From Agrobacterium pusense (lineage in GTDB: Bacteria > Pseudomonadota > Alphaproteobacteria > Rhizobiales > Rhizobiaceae): a DNA stretch of 64,000 bases. The position numbers and the translations under genes are program-made. The stretch spans positions 1-64,000 of the forward strand of contig NZ_FNBB01000011.1 in NCBI RefSeq assembly GCF_900102105.1. The letters are read 5' to 3'. The stretch's first letter is position 1, and the number at the start of each line of letters is the position of its first letter. Shown one piece after another: positions 36,958 through 48,555 of this stretch. Below the pieces are notes generated by a model. It made no database searches. It was given only the letters and a program-made list of their open reading frames with translations, and had not been told where the DNA came from.

Positions 36958-37269
36958 ATGCTGGTTTGCAGCTGCAATTACATCACCGATCATGAGATCA
37001 AGGACGTTATCAACGAGCTCCTCGATGAGGACTGTTGGCAGCTTATCGTTCCCGCAAAAGTGTATCATGCCATGGAAAAGCGCGGTCGCTGCTGTGGCTG
37101 CTTTCCGACCGTTGTCGACCTGATTATCAAAACCACGGAAGAATATCACGCTCGTCGGCACTCGACTGAGGCTGATGTTTTTGATTTTATGTCCCGCCTG
37201 AAGCGATTCCACGAAGAGAACAGGAGAGCGGACATTGAAAGGCGACAAAAGAGTCATCGAGCGGCTTAA
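36958..37269 (+). CDS. bfd: Bacterioferritin-associated [2Fe-2S] ferredoxin (Bfd-like)
   Basis: Small iron-sulfur protein expected to pass electrons to bacterioferritin so stored iron can be released. 103 aa, longer than the ~64 aa of E. coli Bfd. The cluster ligands fit CSC (Cys4, Cys6) and CCGC (Cys45, Cys48), with an extra Cys46. About 45 residues follow the Bfd domain, the last ~20 rich in Arg, Lys and His. It overlaps bfr by 35 bp, so the two are coupled. A TTGACA-type promoter and an Irr-like box lie upstream. Confidence 0.88.
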   Translation: MLVCSCNYITDHEIKDVINELLDEDCWQLIVPAKVYHAMEKRGRCCGCFPTVVDLIIKTTEEYHARRHSTEADVFDFMSRLKRFHEENRRADIERRQKSHRAA

Positions 37270-37726
37270 CGAAGCCCTTTTTCTCGAACTCGGTGCAGTA
37301 AACCAGTATTGGCTTCATTACCGGCTTCTGAATGACTGGGGTTACACCAAGCTTGCCAAAAAGGAGCGTGCGGAATCCATCGAAGAGATGCAGCACGCAG
37401 ACAAGCTTATCGACCGGATCATCTTCCTGGAGGGCCATCCCAACCTCCAGACCGTTGCTCCCCTGCGTATCGGACAGAATGTCAAGGAAGTGCTCGAAGC
37501 CGACCTTGCTGGTGAATATGATGCACGGGCGTCTTATAAGAAATCCCGCGATATCTGTCATGAGGCCGGCGACTACGTTTCGATGAAGCTGTTCGAAACG
37601 CTGCTGATCGACGAGGAGGGTCATATCGACTTCCTCGAGACCCAGCTCGAACTGCTCGGCAAGATCGGCGAAGAAAAATACGGCCAGCTCAATGCGGATT
37701 CCGCCAACGAAGCGGAAGACCACTAA
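37235..37726 (+). CDS. bfr: Bacterioferritin
   Basis: 24-subunit heme-containing iron store with ferroxidase activity; 163 aa. Ferroxidase residues Glu18, Glu51, His54 and the later Glu-His pair in EEGHIDFLE are kept, as is the heme ligand Met52. The start is TTG at 37235, with CAGGAGAG about 10 bp before it; [15 protein letters not shown] then matches E. coli Bfr residue for residue at the start. It overlaps the end of bfd by 35 bp, suggesting translational coupling, and ends before a bidirectional terminator. Confidence 0.96.
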   Translation: MKGDKRVIERLNEALFLELGAVNQYWLHYRLLNDWGYTKLAKKERAESIEEMQHADKLIDRIIFLEGHPNLQTVAPLRIGQNVKEVLEADLAGEYDARASYKKSRDICHEAGDYVSMKLFETLLIDEEGHIDFLETQLELLGKIGEEKYGQLNADSANEAEDH

Positions 37727-37733
37727 AATACGG

Positions 37734-37760
37734 AAAAGGCGGCCGGCGGCCGCCTTTTTT
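37734..37760. terminator. Bidirectional terminator between bfr and rppH
   Basis: An 11-bp stem AAAAGGCGGCC / GGCCGCCTTTT with a 3-nt loop, followed by T. The rppH stop codon (37759-37761) lies in its right-hand tail. Confidence 0.88.
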
Positions 37761-38271
37761 ATTTATCGGAAAGGTGCCGGAATTCGGCAACCACTTTCTC
37801 GTAGACGCCGCGCTTGAACGGAACGATGAGTTCAGGCAGGCTCTCCATCGGCTTCCAGTCCCAGGCATCGAATTCGGCTGCGTGCCCCGTCGGTGGCGGA
37901 TCGATCTGGATTTCGCTTTCGTCGCCTTCGAACCGGAATGCGAACCAGCGCTGTGCCTGGCCGCGATATTTACCCCTCAATCCGATGCCGATCAGTTCCG
38001 GCGGAAGATCGTAGTGGATCCAGTCGCTCGCTTCCGCCAGCAGCCGCACCGTTTTCATTCCCGTCTCTTCGTGAAGCTCGCGAATGGCCGCGGCCAGAGG
38101 CCGCTCGCCCTCATCAATCCCCCCCTGTGGCATCTGCCACAAATGCGGCGAGCCATCATATTCGGAATTGCCTTCCTTGATGCGCCGGCCGGCCCACACC
38201 AGGCCTTCGGCGTTCAGAACCATCATCCCCGCACAGGGACGATAGGGCAAATCTTCTGCTTTGATTGTCAT
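37759..38271 (-). CDS. rppH: RNA pyrophosphohydrolase (Nudix)
   Basis: Removes pyrophosphate from the 5' end of mRNAs, starting RNase E decay; 170 aa. The Nudix box [22 protein letters not shown] spans about residues 50-71, preceded by LWQMPQ as in RppH. Later [18 protein letters not shown] and [20 protein letters not shown] match the family C-terminal region. The ATG at 38271 gives [12 protein letters not shown]; the frame upstream is not protein-like. It is the last gene of the minus-strand block. Confidence 0.93.
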   Translation of the reverse strand: MTIKAEDLPYRPCAGMMVLNAEGLVWAGRRIKEGNSEYDGSPHLWQMPQGGIDEGERPLAAAIRELHEETGMKTVRLLAEASDWIHYDLPPELIGIGLRGKYRGQAQRWFAFRFEGDESEIQIDPPPTGHAAEFDAWDWKPMESLPELIVPFKRGVYEKVVAEFRHLSDK

Positions 38272-38326
38272 GGGTTTCCCGCATTGTCTGAGCGCCACAA
38301 GGGCGCGGAATGGCCGCAGGCAAGGT

Positions 38327-39520
38327 TTACTGCCCCGCCGGCTCCGAAACAAGGGCGGAAACGCCGACGATCTCGATACCGCGGCCCGCCGCTTCCCGGG
38401 ACCACCGCGAGATCGCCGCAATGCTTTCATCAAAAGCAGAAGCCACCCCGATCGCCTGACCATTGCGGCGCGCGACCCGCTCCAATTCGTCCAACTTCCG
38501 CAAGATGGAAGCTTCGGTCACTTCGCCGTCGAGCAGAATATCGGCAAAACCCTGGGGGGCAGAGATGGCCTTTGCAATCCCGCCACTCAGGGACTGCGCT
38601 GACGAACCATCGTCCAGAAATAGCAGACCACGTTTGCCGATATCACGCATCACCGGCTCCAGCGCCGCCTGCTCGGCGAGAAAGCGCCCGCCGAGATAAT
38701 TCATGATGCCGGTATAATTGGTGATTTTGGCCATGGATCGATGCAGCCGGTCGAGGTTTACCTTGGCGGGATCGGCGGCAATCAATGTATCCGGGCCGGG
38801 ATTGGTGCCGGGATAACCAAAGGGCTCCAGCGGTATCTGGAGAAGAATTTCGTGCCCCTCACGGCGTGCTTCCTGCATCCAGCGTTGCAGGCTGTTGCCG
38901 CTGGCGGCAAAGCCAAGCGTCACCTCCGGCGGCAGTTCCCGTATCGCCTTTTGCGAGCCTGTCTGGCTGAGGCCGAGACCACCGACCACGATCGCCACCC
39001 GCGTGCCCCGCGCTCCCGACCAGGGCCGCGCATATTGCTCCATCGGCCGCAATCCGTCGGCGCCCACCACTGGCAACCTGCCATAGGCCGTATCCTCAAG
39101 CAATTCCTCGTTGGGCCGCGTGGCCATGCGTGGGTCCTGGCCATAGGTCTGGCCGCTCATCAACACAGGCCCGTCATTATCACGGGGCCGCGGAGAATAG
39201 ACTGAAACAATGTTACCATCGGGCATGGTCGCACGATTGATGTTCGCGCCAGATCGGCCACTTTCCGGTTGCAGACCAGCCGTTTCGGCCTCCTCGGCCG
39301 GTACGGATGGTTCAGCTTTGTTTTGCGCAGGCTGCAGTTCAAGGTCCGGCCCGGTCGCCGTCCTCTGCAGATTGCCGGGCGAGAGCGCCGTGTAGACGGA
39401 CAGTCCGCCGATGGAAAGAACCGCAAGCGCCGCCAGAACCATAATGACGGAAAAGCGCCGGTTGATACCGGCGCTTTTTTTCTGACGACCCAGAAGCGGT
39501 TTTCGCAGGTCCGAAGGCAA
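38327..39520 (-). CDS. Divergent polysaccharide deacetylase family protein (YibQ-like)
   Basis: 397-aa protein with one N-terminal membrane anchor (about residues 22-45), a variable Pro/Glu-rich linker (46-160) and a C-terminal ~230-residue divergent polysaccharide-deacetylase domain ([15 protein letters not shown] ... [23 protein letters not shown] ... [14 protein letters not shown]). The start is TTG at 39520, with a GGACGG sequence upstream, and the anchor follows directly. Relatives lie beside EnvC and CtpA, as here, so a cell-wall role is inferred. Catalysis is unproven because the domain lacks clear metal-binding histidines. Confidence 0.84.
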   Translation of the reverse strand: MPSDLRKPLLGRQKKSAGINRRFSVIMVLAALAVLSIGGLSVYTALSPGNLQRTATGPDLELQPAQNKAEPSVPAEEAETAGLQPESGRSGANINRATMPDGNIVSVYSPRPRDNDGPVLMSGQTYGQDPRMATRPNEELLEDTAYGRLPVVGADGLRPMEQYARPWSGARGTRVAIVVGGLGLSQTGSQKAIRELPPEVTLGFAASGNSLQRWMQEARREGHEILLQIPLEPFGYPGTNPGPDTLIAADPAKVNLDRLHRSMAKITNYTGIMNYLGGRFLAEQAALEPVMRDIGKRGLLFLDDGSSAQSLSGGIAKAISAPQGFADILLDGEVTEASILRKLDELERVARRNGQAIGVASAFDESIAAISRWSREAAGRGIEIVGVSALVSEPAGQ

Positions 39521-39582
39521 TGAACGATCCGTCCAGAGGGTTTGTCAATCGAGATGGAGTGCCGGAAGCCGGCACAACGCTC

Positions 39583-40911
39583 TTATTGCTTGTTGACTAC
39601 AGCCTTTTCCGGGTTGGGCGGGAAAGACGGATCCGTCTTGACGCCACGCAACAGGTCAAGCGCATAGTTAAGCTGGATGTCGTCCTTGGCCTCCGGCGGA
39701 ACATAGGCCGAAGAACCCGAACCTTCGTCCGTTTCGCTCTGACCCTTGATGTGCCCGGAGAGACTGGATTCGCCCTCTGCCGTGACGCGACCCTGCAATT
39801 CCGGCGGCAAAGGCTGCTCTACCTTGATATCGGGCTCGATACCTGTTCCCTGGATCGATTTGCCAGACGGCGTGTAATAGAGCGCGGTGGTCAGACGCAG
39901 CGCACCGGCCTCGCCGAGCGGAATGATCGTCTGAACCGAACCCTTGCCGAAGGAGCGCGTGCCGACAACGGTCGCGCGACGCAAATCTTGCAGAGCGCCG
40001 GCAACGATCTCAGACGCCGAAGCCGAACCGCCGTTGACGAGCACGATCACCGGCTTGCCGTCGGTCAGATCGCCGGCCGTTGCGTTGAAGCGGCGGGTCT
40101 CGTCGGGGTTACGGCCACGGGTTGAAACGACCTCACCACGCTCAAGGAAGGCGTCGGAGACATTGATCGCCTGATCGAGCAGACCGCCCGGGTTGAGGCG
40201 CAGGTCGAGCACGTAACCCTTCAGCTTGTCGGCAGGAACATCCGCCTTGATCTTCTTGATCGCCTTTTCGAGATCGTCGTAGGTCTTCTCGGTAAAGGAG
40301 ATGACGCGCAAATAACCGACATTGTCGCCCTCGACACGCGACTTGACCGCGCGAACGGCAATCACGTCGCGCACAACGGTAATTTCAAGCGGCTTGTCGG
40401 CGCCCTGGCGGATGACGGTCAGCTTGATGGGCGTCTTGACTGCGCCGCGCATCTTTTCGACCGCCTGCTCCAGCTTCAGTCCGCGAACCGGCGTACCATC
40501 GATTTCGGAGATGAAGTCGCCGGCAAGAATGCCCGCGCGGGATGCTGGCGTATCATCCATCGGAGAGATGACTTTGACCAGTTCGTTTTCCATCGTCACT
40601 TCAATGCCGAGGCCGCCGAACTCACCCTTGGTCTGGGTGCGCATGTCGTTGGCGTCCTTCGCATTCATGAAGCTTGAATGCGGGTCGAGCGAGCTGAGCA
40701 TGCCGTTAATGGCATTTTCCACCAGCTTCTCGTCATCCGGCGGCGTCACATATTGCGCACGCACGCGTTCGAACACGTCGCCAAAGATCGACAGCTCCTT
40801 ATAGGTCGAAGGCCCGGCCGCCTGTGCCGGCATGCTCGCCGAATAAATCACGCTCATCGCCGTGGCGCCCATAAGCCCACCGATAAGGAGAAGCGAAACC
40901 TTACGAATCAT
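39583..40911 (-). CDS. ctpA: C-terminal processing protease CtpA (S41 family)
   Basis: Exported serine protease that cleaves substrates near their C-terminus; 442 aa. Signal or anchor at residues 4-26, PDZ domain about 95-180 (GGLGIEVTMEN ... SEIDGTPVRGLKLEQAV), then the catalytic core with the Ser in SASASE (296-301) and Lys323 in SFGKGSVQ. The ATG at 40911 has GAAGGG upstream. Its start overlaps the end of the EnvC-like gene by 11 bp. In related bacteria CtpA controls wall-enzyme levels; the target here is unknown. Confidence 0.96.
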   Translation of the reverse strand: MIRKVSLLLIGGLMGATAMSVIYSASMPAQAAGPSTYKELSIFGDVFERVRAQYVTPPDDEKLVENAINGMLSSLDPHSSFMNAKDANDMRTQTKGEFGGLGIEVTMENELVKVISPMDDTPASRAGILAGDFISEIDGTPVRGLKLEQAVEKMRGAVKTPIKLTVIRQGADKPLEITVVRDVIAVRAVKSRVEGDNVGYLRVISFTEKTYDDLEKAIKKIKADVPADKLKGYVLDLRLNPGGLLDQAINVSDAFLERGEVVSTRGRNPDETRRFNATAGDLTDGKPVIVLVNGGSASASEIVAGALQDLRRATVVGTRSFGKGSVQTIIPLGEAGALRLTTALYYTPSGKSIQGTGIEPDIKVEQPLPPELQGRVTAEGESSLSGHIKGQSETDEGSGSSAYVPPEAKDDIQLNYALDLLRGVKTDPSFPPNPEKAVVNKQ

Positions 40912-42298
40912 TGTGCGCCCTTCCGGTATTTTTTGCGGTCCACCACGGTTGGGAATCAACCGGTACACCATCTTTCCTGAACTCAATGTAGAGCGTTGGC
41001 CTGTCGGTTTCCAGCGCCAATGCTGCTGCACTCGCTACTCTTTTTGCCCCCATGGAGGCGATCGGCTCTCCGGAGAACACGAACATGCCCTGCCGGGTTC
41101 TTACATTATCCATGCCCGTCATGACCACGTGATACCCATCGCCGGTATTGAGGATGACCATGCGACCGTAGCTGCGAAAATCGCCGGCAAATACCACGAA
41201 ACCGTCCGCAGGCGCCGTCACGATGGCCTCCGGGCCGCTCGCGACGACAACTCCCTTGGAAAAATGGCCCGTACCATCCGCATCGCCGAAGCGCCGCAGC
41301 ACTTCGCCCGCCACCGGAAACTCCAGCTTTCCCTTCAAATTCGCGAAGGGATATGCGGGCGCAATACGGTTTTTATCGGGCATTCCAGCCTCGGCCGCGG
41401 CGCGCTGCTTTTCGCGTTCCGCCTCCGAAAGACGGGCCAGACGCTGCTCTTCCGCACGCGCCTTTTCCATCGCCTCCCGTACCGAGGTAATTTCGCCTTC
41501 AAGCGAACTGACCAGCCCTTCGAGACTCGTCGCCTTGCTCGCAAGTTCTTCGGACCGCTTGCGCTCCGCCTCCAGCTCCGCCGCCGTCTGGGAATTCTTG
41601 CGGTCGTTTTCGGCAATCAGCAGGTCGAGGCGTTTTTCCTCTTCAAGACTTGCCGTCATCATACCCGTAAGATCGTCCTTTTCGCGAGCGATTGCCTGTC
41701 TGAGATCGGTCAATTCTTTGAGAGCGGCGACCAGCTTGTCCGTTTCACCGCGAATGCCGGGCACAACGGCGCCAAGAAGAATGGCGCTGCGAACGGAAGC
41801 AAGTGCATCCTCCGGCGAAACGAGCAGGGCGGGCGGCGGATTTCTGCCCATGCGCTGCAACGCGGCCAGAACCTCAGCCAGTACACCGCGCCTCTCCCGT
41901 AGAGACGCCTTGACGCCGTCCTCGCGCACCGAAAGCTTGGCCAGGCGATCCTCACCATCGCTGATCTTGGTTTCCAGCGCCTTGCGTCTCGCAGCCGACG
42001 CAATCAACTCTTCCCGGATACGGGCGCTGTCCTGATTGAGGGATGCAATGCTCTCCTCGAGCTTCCTTGTTTTGTCCTCGGAAAGTCCGATACTGTCGAC
42101 CAGCTCCTCCAGATCCTGACGGTTCTGGTCACGACGCTTCTCCAGCGACTGCAACTCATCTGGAGATAAATCGCCATTCTCGGTGGGAATGGCGCCCGCA
42201 TCATCGCGCGAATAGGTCGGACCGATCCCCACAACGAAAGCAGCGAGAACCGCGCCCGCAAGGGCCGCGTGCCGTTTTCCTGGAGACTTCTTGTCCAT
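40901..42298 (-). CDS. EnvC-like murein hydrolase activator (degenerate LytM)
   Basis: Periplasmic protein with a long coiled coil (about residues 45-320, Glu/Lys/Ala/Leu heptads) and a C-terminal LytM (M23) domain; 465 aa. The LytM zinc ligands are not intact: GHFSKGVVV and YHVVMTG replace the HxxxD and HxH motifs, as in EnvC, so it probably activates amidases and is not itself a peptidase. The ATG at 42298 gives a short basic N-terminus and hydrophobic segment; an ATG at 42418 would add 40 residues without a good ribosome site. It is coupled to ctpA and likely acts in cell separation. Confidence 0.9.
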   Translation of the reverse strand: MDKKSPGKRHAALAGAVLAAFVVGIGPTYSRDDAGAIPTENGDLSPDELQSLEKRRDQNRQDLEELVDSIGLSEDKTRKLEESIASLNQDSARIREELIASAARRKALETKISDGEDRLAKLSVREDGVKASLRERRGVLAEVLAALQRMGRNPPPALLVSPEDALASVRSAILLGAVVPGIRGETDKLVAALKELTDLRQAIAREKDDLTGMMTASLEEEKRLDLLIAENDRKNSQTAAELEAERKRSEELASKATSLEGLVSSLEGEITSVREAMEKARAEEQRLARLSEAEREKQRAAAEAGMPDKNRIAPAYPFANLKGKLEFPVAGEVLRRFGDADGTGHFSKGVVVASGPEAIVTAPADGFVVFAGDFRSYGRMVILNTGDGYHVVMTGMDNVRTRQGMFVFSGEPIASMGAKRVASAAALALETDRPTLYIEFRKDGVPVDSQPWWTAKNTGRAHNDS

Positions 42299-42454
42299 CT
42301 GAACTTTCTTTGATGCCGAAGCAGGGAGCGCCGATATTAGGGATTTTACCGCGATCTTCCAAGAGGCCTTTAAGGCGGCCGACGACCATCCCATGTCAGC
42401 CGTGTCGCCGAGCTTCATGTTGAAATTGCGACGGGACCCGCATCCGTCCCCGCG

Positions 42455-42937
42455 TCATACCCGGTGATAGGGGTGACCGGATAGAATGGTAACGGCGCGG
42501 TAAAGCTGCTCGGCAATCAGAATGCGGACAATCTGGTGCGGCCATGTCAGTTTGCCGAGATTGAGAACGGCTGTCGCCCTGTCATAAAGGCCGGGATCGA
42601 GACCATCGGCCCCGCCGATGGCGATAACAAGTTCGCGCTTGCCGCTGTCGCGCAGATCACCGAAAAAGGACGCAAAGGCCGGGCTGTCGAGCGCCTTGCC
42701 ACGCTCATCGAGTAAGATAAGCACTGCGCCATCGGAAAGATGCTTTTCCAGCATCGCCGCCTCTTCGCGCTTGCGGGTTTCTGCGTTTGATGCACGACTT
42801 TCCGCGACTTCGATAACCCGCGAAAATTCGAGCCCGACCGCCGGGCCAGTCTTGGCGAGGCGCTCGATATAACGGGTCGCAAGATCCTTTTCGGGGCCGG
42901 ATTTCAGCCGTCCCACCGCAAAAATTGAAATCCGCAT
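42455..42937 (-). CDS. rlmH: 23S rRNA pseudouridine-1915 N3-methyltransferase RlmH
   Basis: SPOUT-family methyltransferase that modifies pseudouridine 1915 in helix 69 of 23S rRNA; 160 aa. The trefoil-knot motifs appear as ILLDERGKALDSPAFA, VIAIGGADGLDPGL and the C-terminal KLTWPHQIVRILIAEQLYRA with HPYHRV at the end. The ATG at 42937 gives MRISIFAVGRLK, the family start. It lies downstream of rsfS on the same strand, an arrangement common across bacteria and consistent with ribosome-related functions. Confidence 0.96.
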   Translation of the reverse strand: MRISIFAVGRLKSGPEKDLATRYIERLAKTGPAVGLEFSRVIEVAESRASNAETRKREEAAMLEKHLSDGAVLILLDERGKALDSPAFASFFGDLRDSGKRELVIAIGGADGLDPGLYDRATAVLNLGKLTWPHQIVRILIAEQLYRAVTILSGHPYHRV

Positions 42938-43094
42938 CGCAAACCTGCACGTGTCGTAACCCAATGGGCCACGCTCTTAACAGCATAGCGCGCGGATTCC
43001 TATGCGGCCGACCTGATTTCCGGCCAGAAGCATCGCTCCGAAGTCACAGGCGATCTTCGGCAAAAACGATGCCTTCGCTCAAAGGCTCACCGCA

Positions 43095-43583
43095 TCAATG
43101 CAGCGTCTCTTCCGGCATGTCCGGCGTCGCCCACATTTTTTCGATGTTGTAGAAAGCGCGGATTTCCGGTCGGAACACATGAACGATGATATCGCCGGTA
43201 TCGATGAGCACCCAGTCGCCGGTCTCAAGACCTTCGACGCGGGCGTTTCCGAACCCTTCATCCTTCATGTCTTTCAGAAGATGCTCGCAAATCGCCGAGA
43301 CATGCCTGTTCGACCGCCCGGACACCACAACCATGTAGTCCGCAAGCGCCGATTTTCCGGCAATGTTGAGAGAGACGATATCTTCAGCCTTGGAGTCCTC
43401 GAGGCTCGCGAGGACGGTGTCGAGGGCATGGCCGGCGGCATCGGCGCCACTGTCCTGGCCCTTCGGGATAGCAACGAATGCTCTTCCCTTGGCGTGTACT
43501 GTTGTCAGAGGTTTTCCTTTCCAAGAATGACAAAACAGGCACTGCGCGACGCGATTCTCTGCGTCACACAATGAAGGTGGCAT
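43095..43583 (-). CDS. rsfS: Ribosomal silencing factor RsfS
   Basis: Binds ribosomal protein L14 and blocks subunit joining in stationary phase. The conserved domain runs from VLASLEDSKAEDIVSLNIAGKSALADYMVVVSGRSNRHV to GDWVLIDTGDIIVHVFRPEIRAFYNIEKMW. I report the ATG at 43583, but the first 25 residues (MPPSLCDAENRV...) look unlike RsfS and have no ribosome site. A CTG at 43508, 6 bp after AAGGA, would give a 137-aa protein starting at TTVHAKGRA. It lies between nadD and rlmH, a classic order. Confidence 0.88.
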   Translation of the reverse strand: MPPSLCDAENRVAQCLFCHSWKGKPLTTVHAKGRAFVAIPKGQDSGADAAGHALDTVLASLEDSKAEDIVSLNIAGKSALADYMVVVSGRSNRHVSAICEHLLKDMKDEGFGNARVEGLETGDWVLIDTGDIIVHVFRPEIRAFYNIEKMWATPDMPEETLH

Positions 43584-43652
43584 CAAAGCATTAACTTTTC
43601 AAGATATGGAGCCTTAGACGGCGGCCACATACATCATTTGTGATCGGCCGTG

Positions 43653-44276
43653 TCATTTGCGGCCGTTACGTAGCGCAGTGGAGCTGAGCGTGGAACGCGG
43701 TCCATGAATGAAAACCCAGGCGGGCGCTGGTTTTTTCCATAAAACACCGGCATCGTCCTCATCGATCCGCGCCTGGCTGAAGGCCTGCGCCATGGTGGAG
43801 GAGAGGTAGGAAAGCGTCGAACCCGGCCTGTCGATCACCGCAATCGGGAAAGTCTCAGCAATCGTGCGCCATTTCTGCCAGTGATGGAAACTCTTGAGAT
43901 TATCGGCACCCATAATCCAGATGAAGCGCACGTGCGGATTTTTCGCCTTCACCTTGGCGAGCGTATTAGCGGTATAGCTTATGCCCAGCGATTTTTCGAA
44001 AGCCGTGACCTTGATGCGAGGATCGTGAACGAGCTTTTCGCAGGCAGCGATGCGATCTTCGAGAGAGGCCAGCTCTGAGCGGCTTTTCAACGGATTGCCT
44101 GGCGTCACCATCCACCACAGCTGATCGAGACCGAGCCTGCGCAGCGCAATCTCTGCAACAAGCGCGTGACCGGCATGCGGCGGATTAAAAGAACCGCCGA
44201 ACAGCCCGACAACCATGCCGCGCTCCACATGCGGCATGGTGAGATAACGTCTGTCGAGGCGCTTATCGGCCGGCAA
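43653..44276 (-). CDS. nadD: Nicotinate-nucleotide adenylyltransferase
   Basis: Transfers AMP to nicotinate mononucleotide in NAD synthesis; about 207 aa from the TTG at 44276. The HxGH-type motif is in GGSFNPPHAGHALVAEIALRRLGLD, and SYTANTLA plus FIWIMGADNLKSFHHWQKW match NadD. The TTG start lies 3 bp after the proA stop codon; an ATG at 44237 (MPHVERGM) would give 194 aa and is a fair alternative. It sits in the proB-proA-nadD-rsfS-rlmH run. Confidence 0.94.
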   Translation of the reverse strand: MPADKRLDRRYLTMPHVERGMVVGLFGGSFNPPHAGHALVAEIALRRLGLDQLWWMVTPGNPLKSRSELASLEDRIAACEKLVHDPRIKVTAFEKSLGISYTANTLAKVKAKNPHVRFIWIMGADNLKSFHHWQKWRTIAETFPIAVIDRPGSTLSYLSSTMAQAFSQARIDEDDAGVLWKKPAPAWVFIHGPRSTLSSTALRNGRK

Positions 44277-44279
44277 ATA

Positions 44280-45558
44280 TCAGGTCCGTGTCTGGCCGGT
44301 GCCGTGCACACGGTATTTGAACGAGGTAAGCTGCTCGACGCCGACGGGGCCTCGCGCATGCATCTTGCCGGTGGCGATGCCGATTTCAGCGCCCATGCCG
44401 AATTCACCGCCATCGGCAAATTGGGTCGAGGCATTGTGCAGCAGAATGGCTGAATCAAGTTCGTTGAAGAATCGCGCCACCACCTCGGCATCCTCGGCGA
44501 TAACGGCCTCGGTATGGTTGGAAGAGTAGGTGCCGATATGTTCGATCGCACCGGAGATGCCATCCACCACGGCGACCGAAATGATTGCATCGAGATATTC
44601 GGTGCGCCAGTCCTCTTCCGTTGCCGGCGCGAGACCCGCCATCACTTCGCGTACGGCCCGCGAACCGCGCACTTCACAACCGACTTCCATCAGAGCCTTG
44701 ACGAGCGGCTCCAAATGCGTGGAAACGGCAGCAGCATCCACCAGCAGCGTTTCGGCCGCCCCGCAAATGCCGGTACGGCGCATCTTGGCGTTGACAACGA
44801 TGCGTTTCGCCATGTCGAGATCAGCGGATTTATCGACATAGATGTGGCAGATCCCCTCAAGATGCGCGAAAACCGGCACGCGGGCCTCCGACTGTACCCG
44901 GGCCACGAGGCTCTTGCCGCCGCGCGGCACGATAACGTCAACCGTGCCATTCAGGCCGCTGAGAAGCGCGCCGACGGCGGCGCGGTCGGTCACCGGTACC
45001 AGTTGAACGGCATGCTCGGGAAGACCCGCGATCTTCAGACCTTCCACGAGGCAGGCATGGATAGCACGCGATGAATGTTGCGAATCCGAGCCGCCGCGCA
45101 GGATCACGGCATTACCCGCCTTGAGACATAGCGCGCCGGCATCCGCCGTCACGTTCGGGCGGCTTTCGTAAATCACACCGATGACGCCAAGCGGCGTGCG
45201 CACGCGCTCGATCTTCAGGCCATTGGGCCTGTCCCATGCGGCGATGACTTCGCCGACCGGATCGGGCAGCGCCGCGACGGAACGAATGCCTTCAGCGATA
45301 CCGGCAATCCGGTCATCATTGAGCGTCAGCCTGTCGATGAAGGAGGGCGCAAGACCAGCCTGATCCGCCGCGGCTAGATCTTTGCGGTTAGCAGCAAGGA
45401 TCGCCTCTTTCGAGGCTTCAATGGCGGAGGCCATGGCAAGCAGCGCACGGTTCTTCTGGTCCGCGCCGGCGATGGACAACGGTCGTGAAGCAGCTTTCGC
45501 CTGAGCGCCGATGGTCATCATCAGCGCGTCAATATCATGGCTCTGCTTCACGGCCTGT

Positions 45559-45566
<8 letters not shown>
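44280..45566 (-). CDS. proA: Gamma-glutamyl phosphate reductase
   Basis: NADPH-dependent reductase making glutamate-5-semialdehyde from glutamyl phosphate, step two of proline synthesis; 428 aa. The aldehyde-dehydrogenase fold carries the catalytic Cys in [14 protein letters not shown], and the family motifs [29 protein letters not shown] and VPRGGKSLV. The ATG at 45566 overlaps the proB stop codon by 8 bp; the frame extends to 45587 inside proB without support. proB and proA are translationally coupled. Confidence 0.97.
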
Positions 45567-47888
<2,322 letters not shown>

Positions 47889-47922
47889 TCAAAGACTATC
47901 GTGCGGGAAGCTCATGCGCGAG

Positions 47923-47953
47923 ACAAGGCCGGTCTGGATCAAACCGGCCTTGT
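47923..47953 (-). terminator. Hairpin downstream of the GNAT pair
   Basis: An 11-bp perfect stem ACAAGGCCGGT / ACCGGCCTTGT with a 9-nt loop, just past the stop codon of the minus-strand GNAT gene. It lacks a good T tract, so its terminator strength is uncertain. Confidence 0.55.
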
Positions 47954-47961
47954 AATGCTCC

Positions 47962-48555
47962 TCAAATGCGATGCGGCTTAATGAAATCTTCAGCCGTGAC
48001 CATCGTGTCGATATGCGCCACCATGGCGGCACGCGCCGTGGCGTAGATCTGGTGACAACCGGTCACCCGGAAGCCGAGCTTCTCCTGCACACGCAGCGAG
48101 GCGGGGTTATCCGCAAACACGCCGGAGTGAAGGGTCACTCCCGGCATGCGGCGAAAGAACCGCTCGACGACGGCGGCCACCGCCTCGGTCATGTAACCCT
48201 TGCCCCAGTAGAAGCGGTTGAGCCAGTAGCCCAAATGCCATTCGCCATGCCGCAATTCCACCGAGACGACGCCAATCAGCGTGTCGTCACCGCTGGTGAT
48301 GGCGAAATCCCAGTCAGGCAGGGTGCCGGAGGTGCGCAACACCAGCCACTCCAGCGCATCCTGCTTGTGGTAAGGCGCGGGAACGCGGGCCAGCATTTTC
48401 GTTACCGCAAAATCGCCAAGCGATTCCGCAATGCTGCCGGCATCGGAAAGGCGCTGTGGGCGCAGCACCAGACGCGATGTCTCGATCACGGGGCAGGGGC
48501 CTGGCGGCGCTATCGCAGGGGCCGCCCGGCGGCGGCTCAGTTCGAGCGTGCTCAT
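47962..48555 (-). CDS. GNAT N-acetyltransferase, RimJ/RimL-like
   Basis: Acetyl-CoA-dependent acetyltransferase of 197 aa. After a variable Pro-rich N-terminus (1-25), the GNAT fold begins at ETSRLVLRPQRLSDAGSIAESL. Motif A (YWLNRFYWGKGYMTEAVAAVVERFF) is the acetyl-CoA loop, and NPASLRVQEKLGFRVTG is the C-terminal signature. The start is the ATG at 48555, sharing ATGA with the stop codon of the upstream GNAT gene. The substrate (ribosomal protein N-terminus, antibiotic or metabolite) is unknown. Confidence 0.9.
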   Translation of the reverse strand: MSTLELSRRRAAPAIAPPGPCPVIETSRLVLRPQRLSDAGSIAESLGDFAVTKMLARVPAPYHKQDALEWLVLRTSGTLPDWDFAITSGDDTLIGVVSVELRHGEWHLGYWLNRFYWGKGYMTEAVAAVVERFFRRMPGVTLHSGVFADNPASLRVQEKLGFRVTGCHQIYATARAAMVAHIDTMVTAEDFIKPHRI

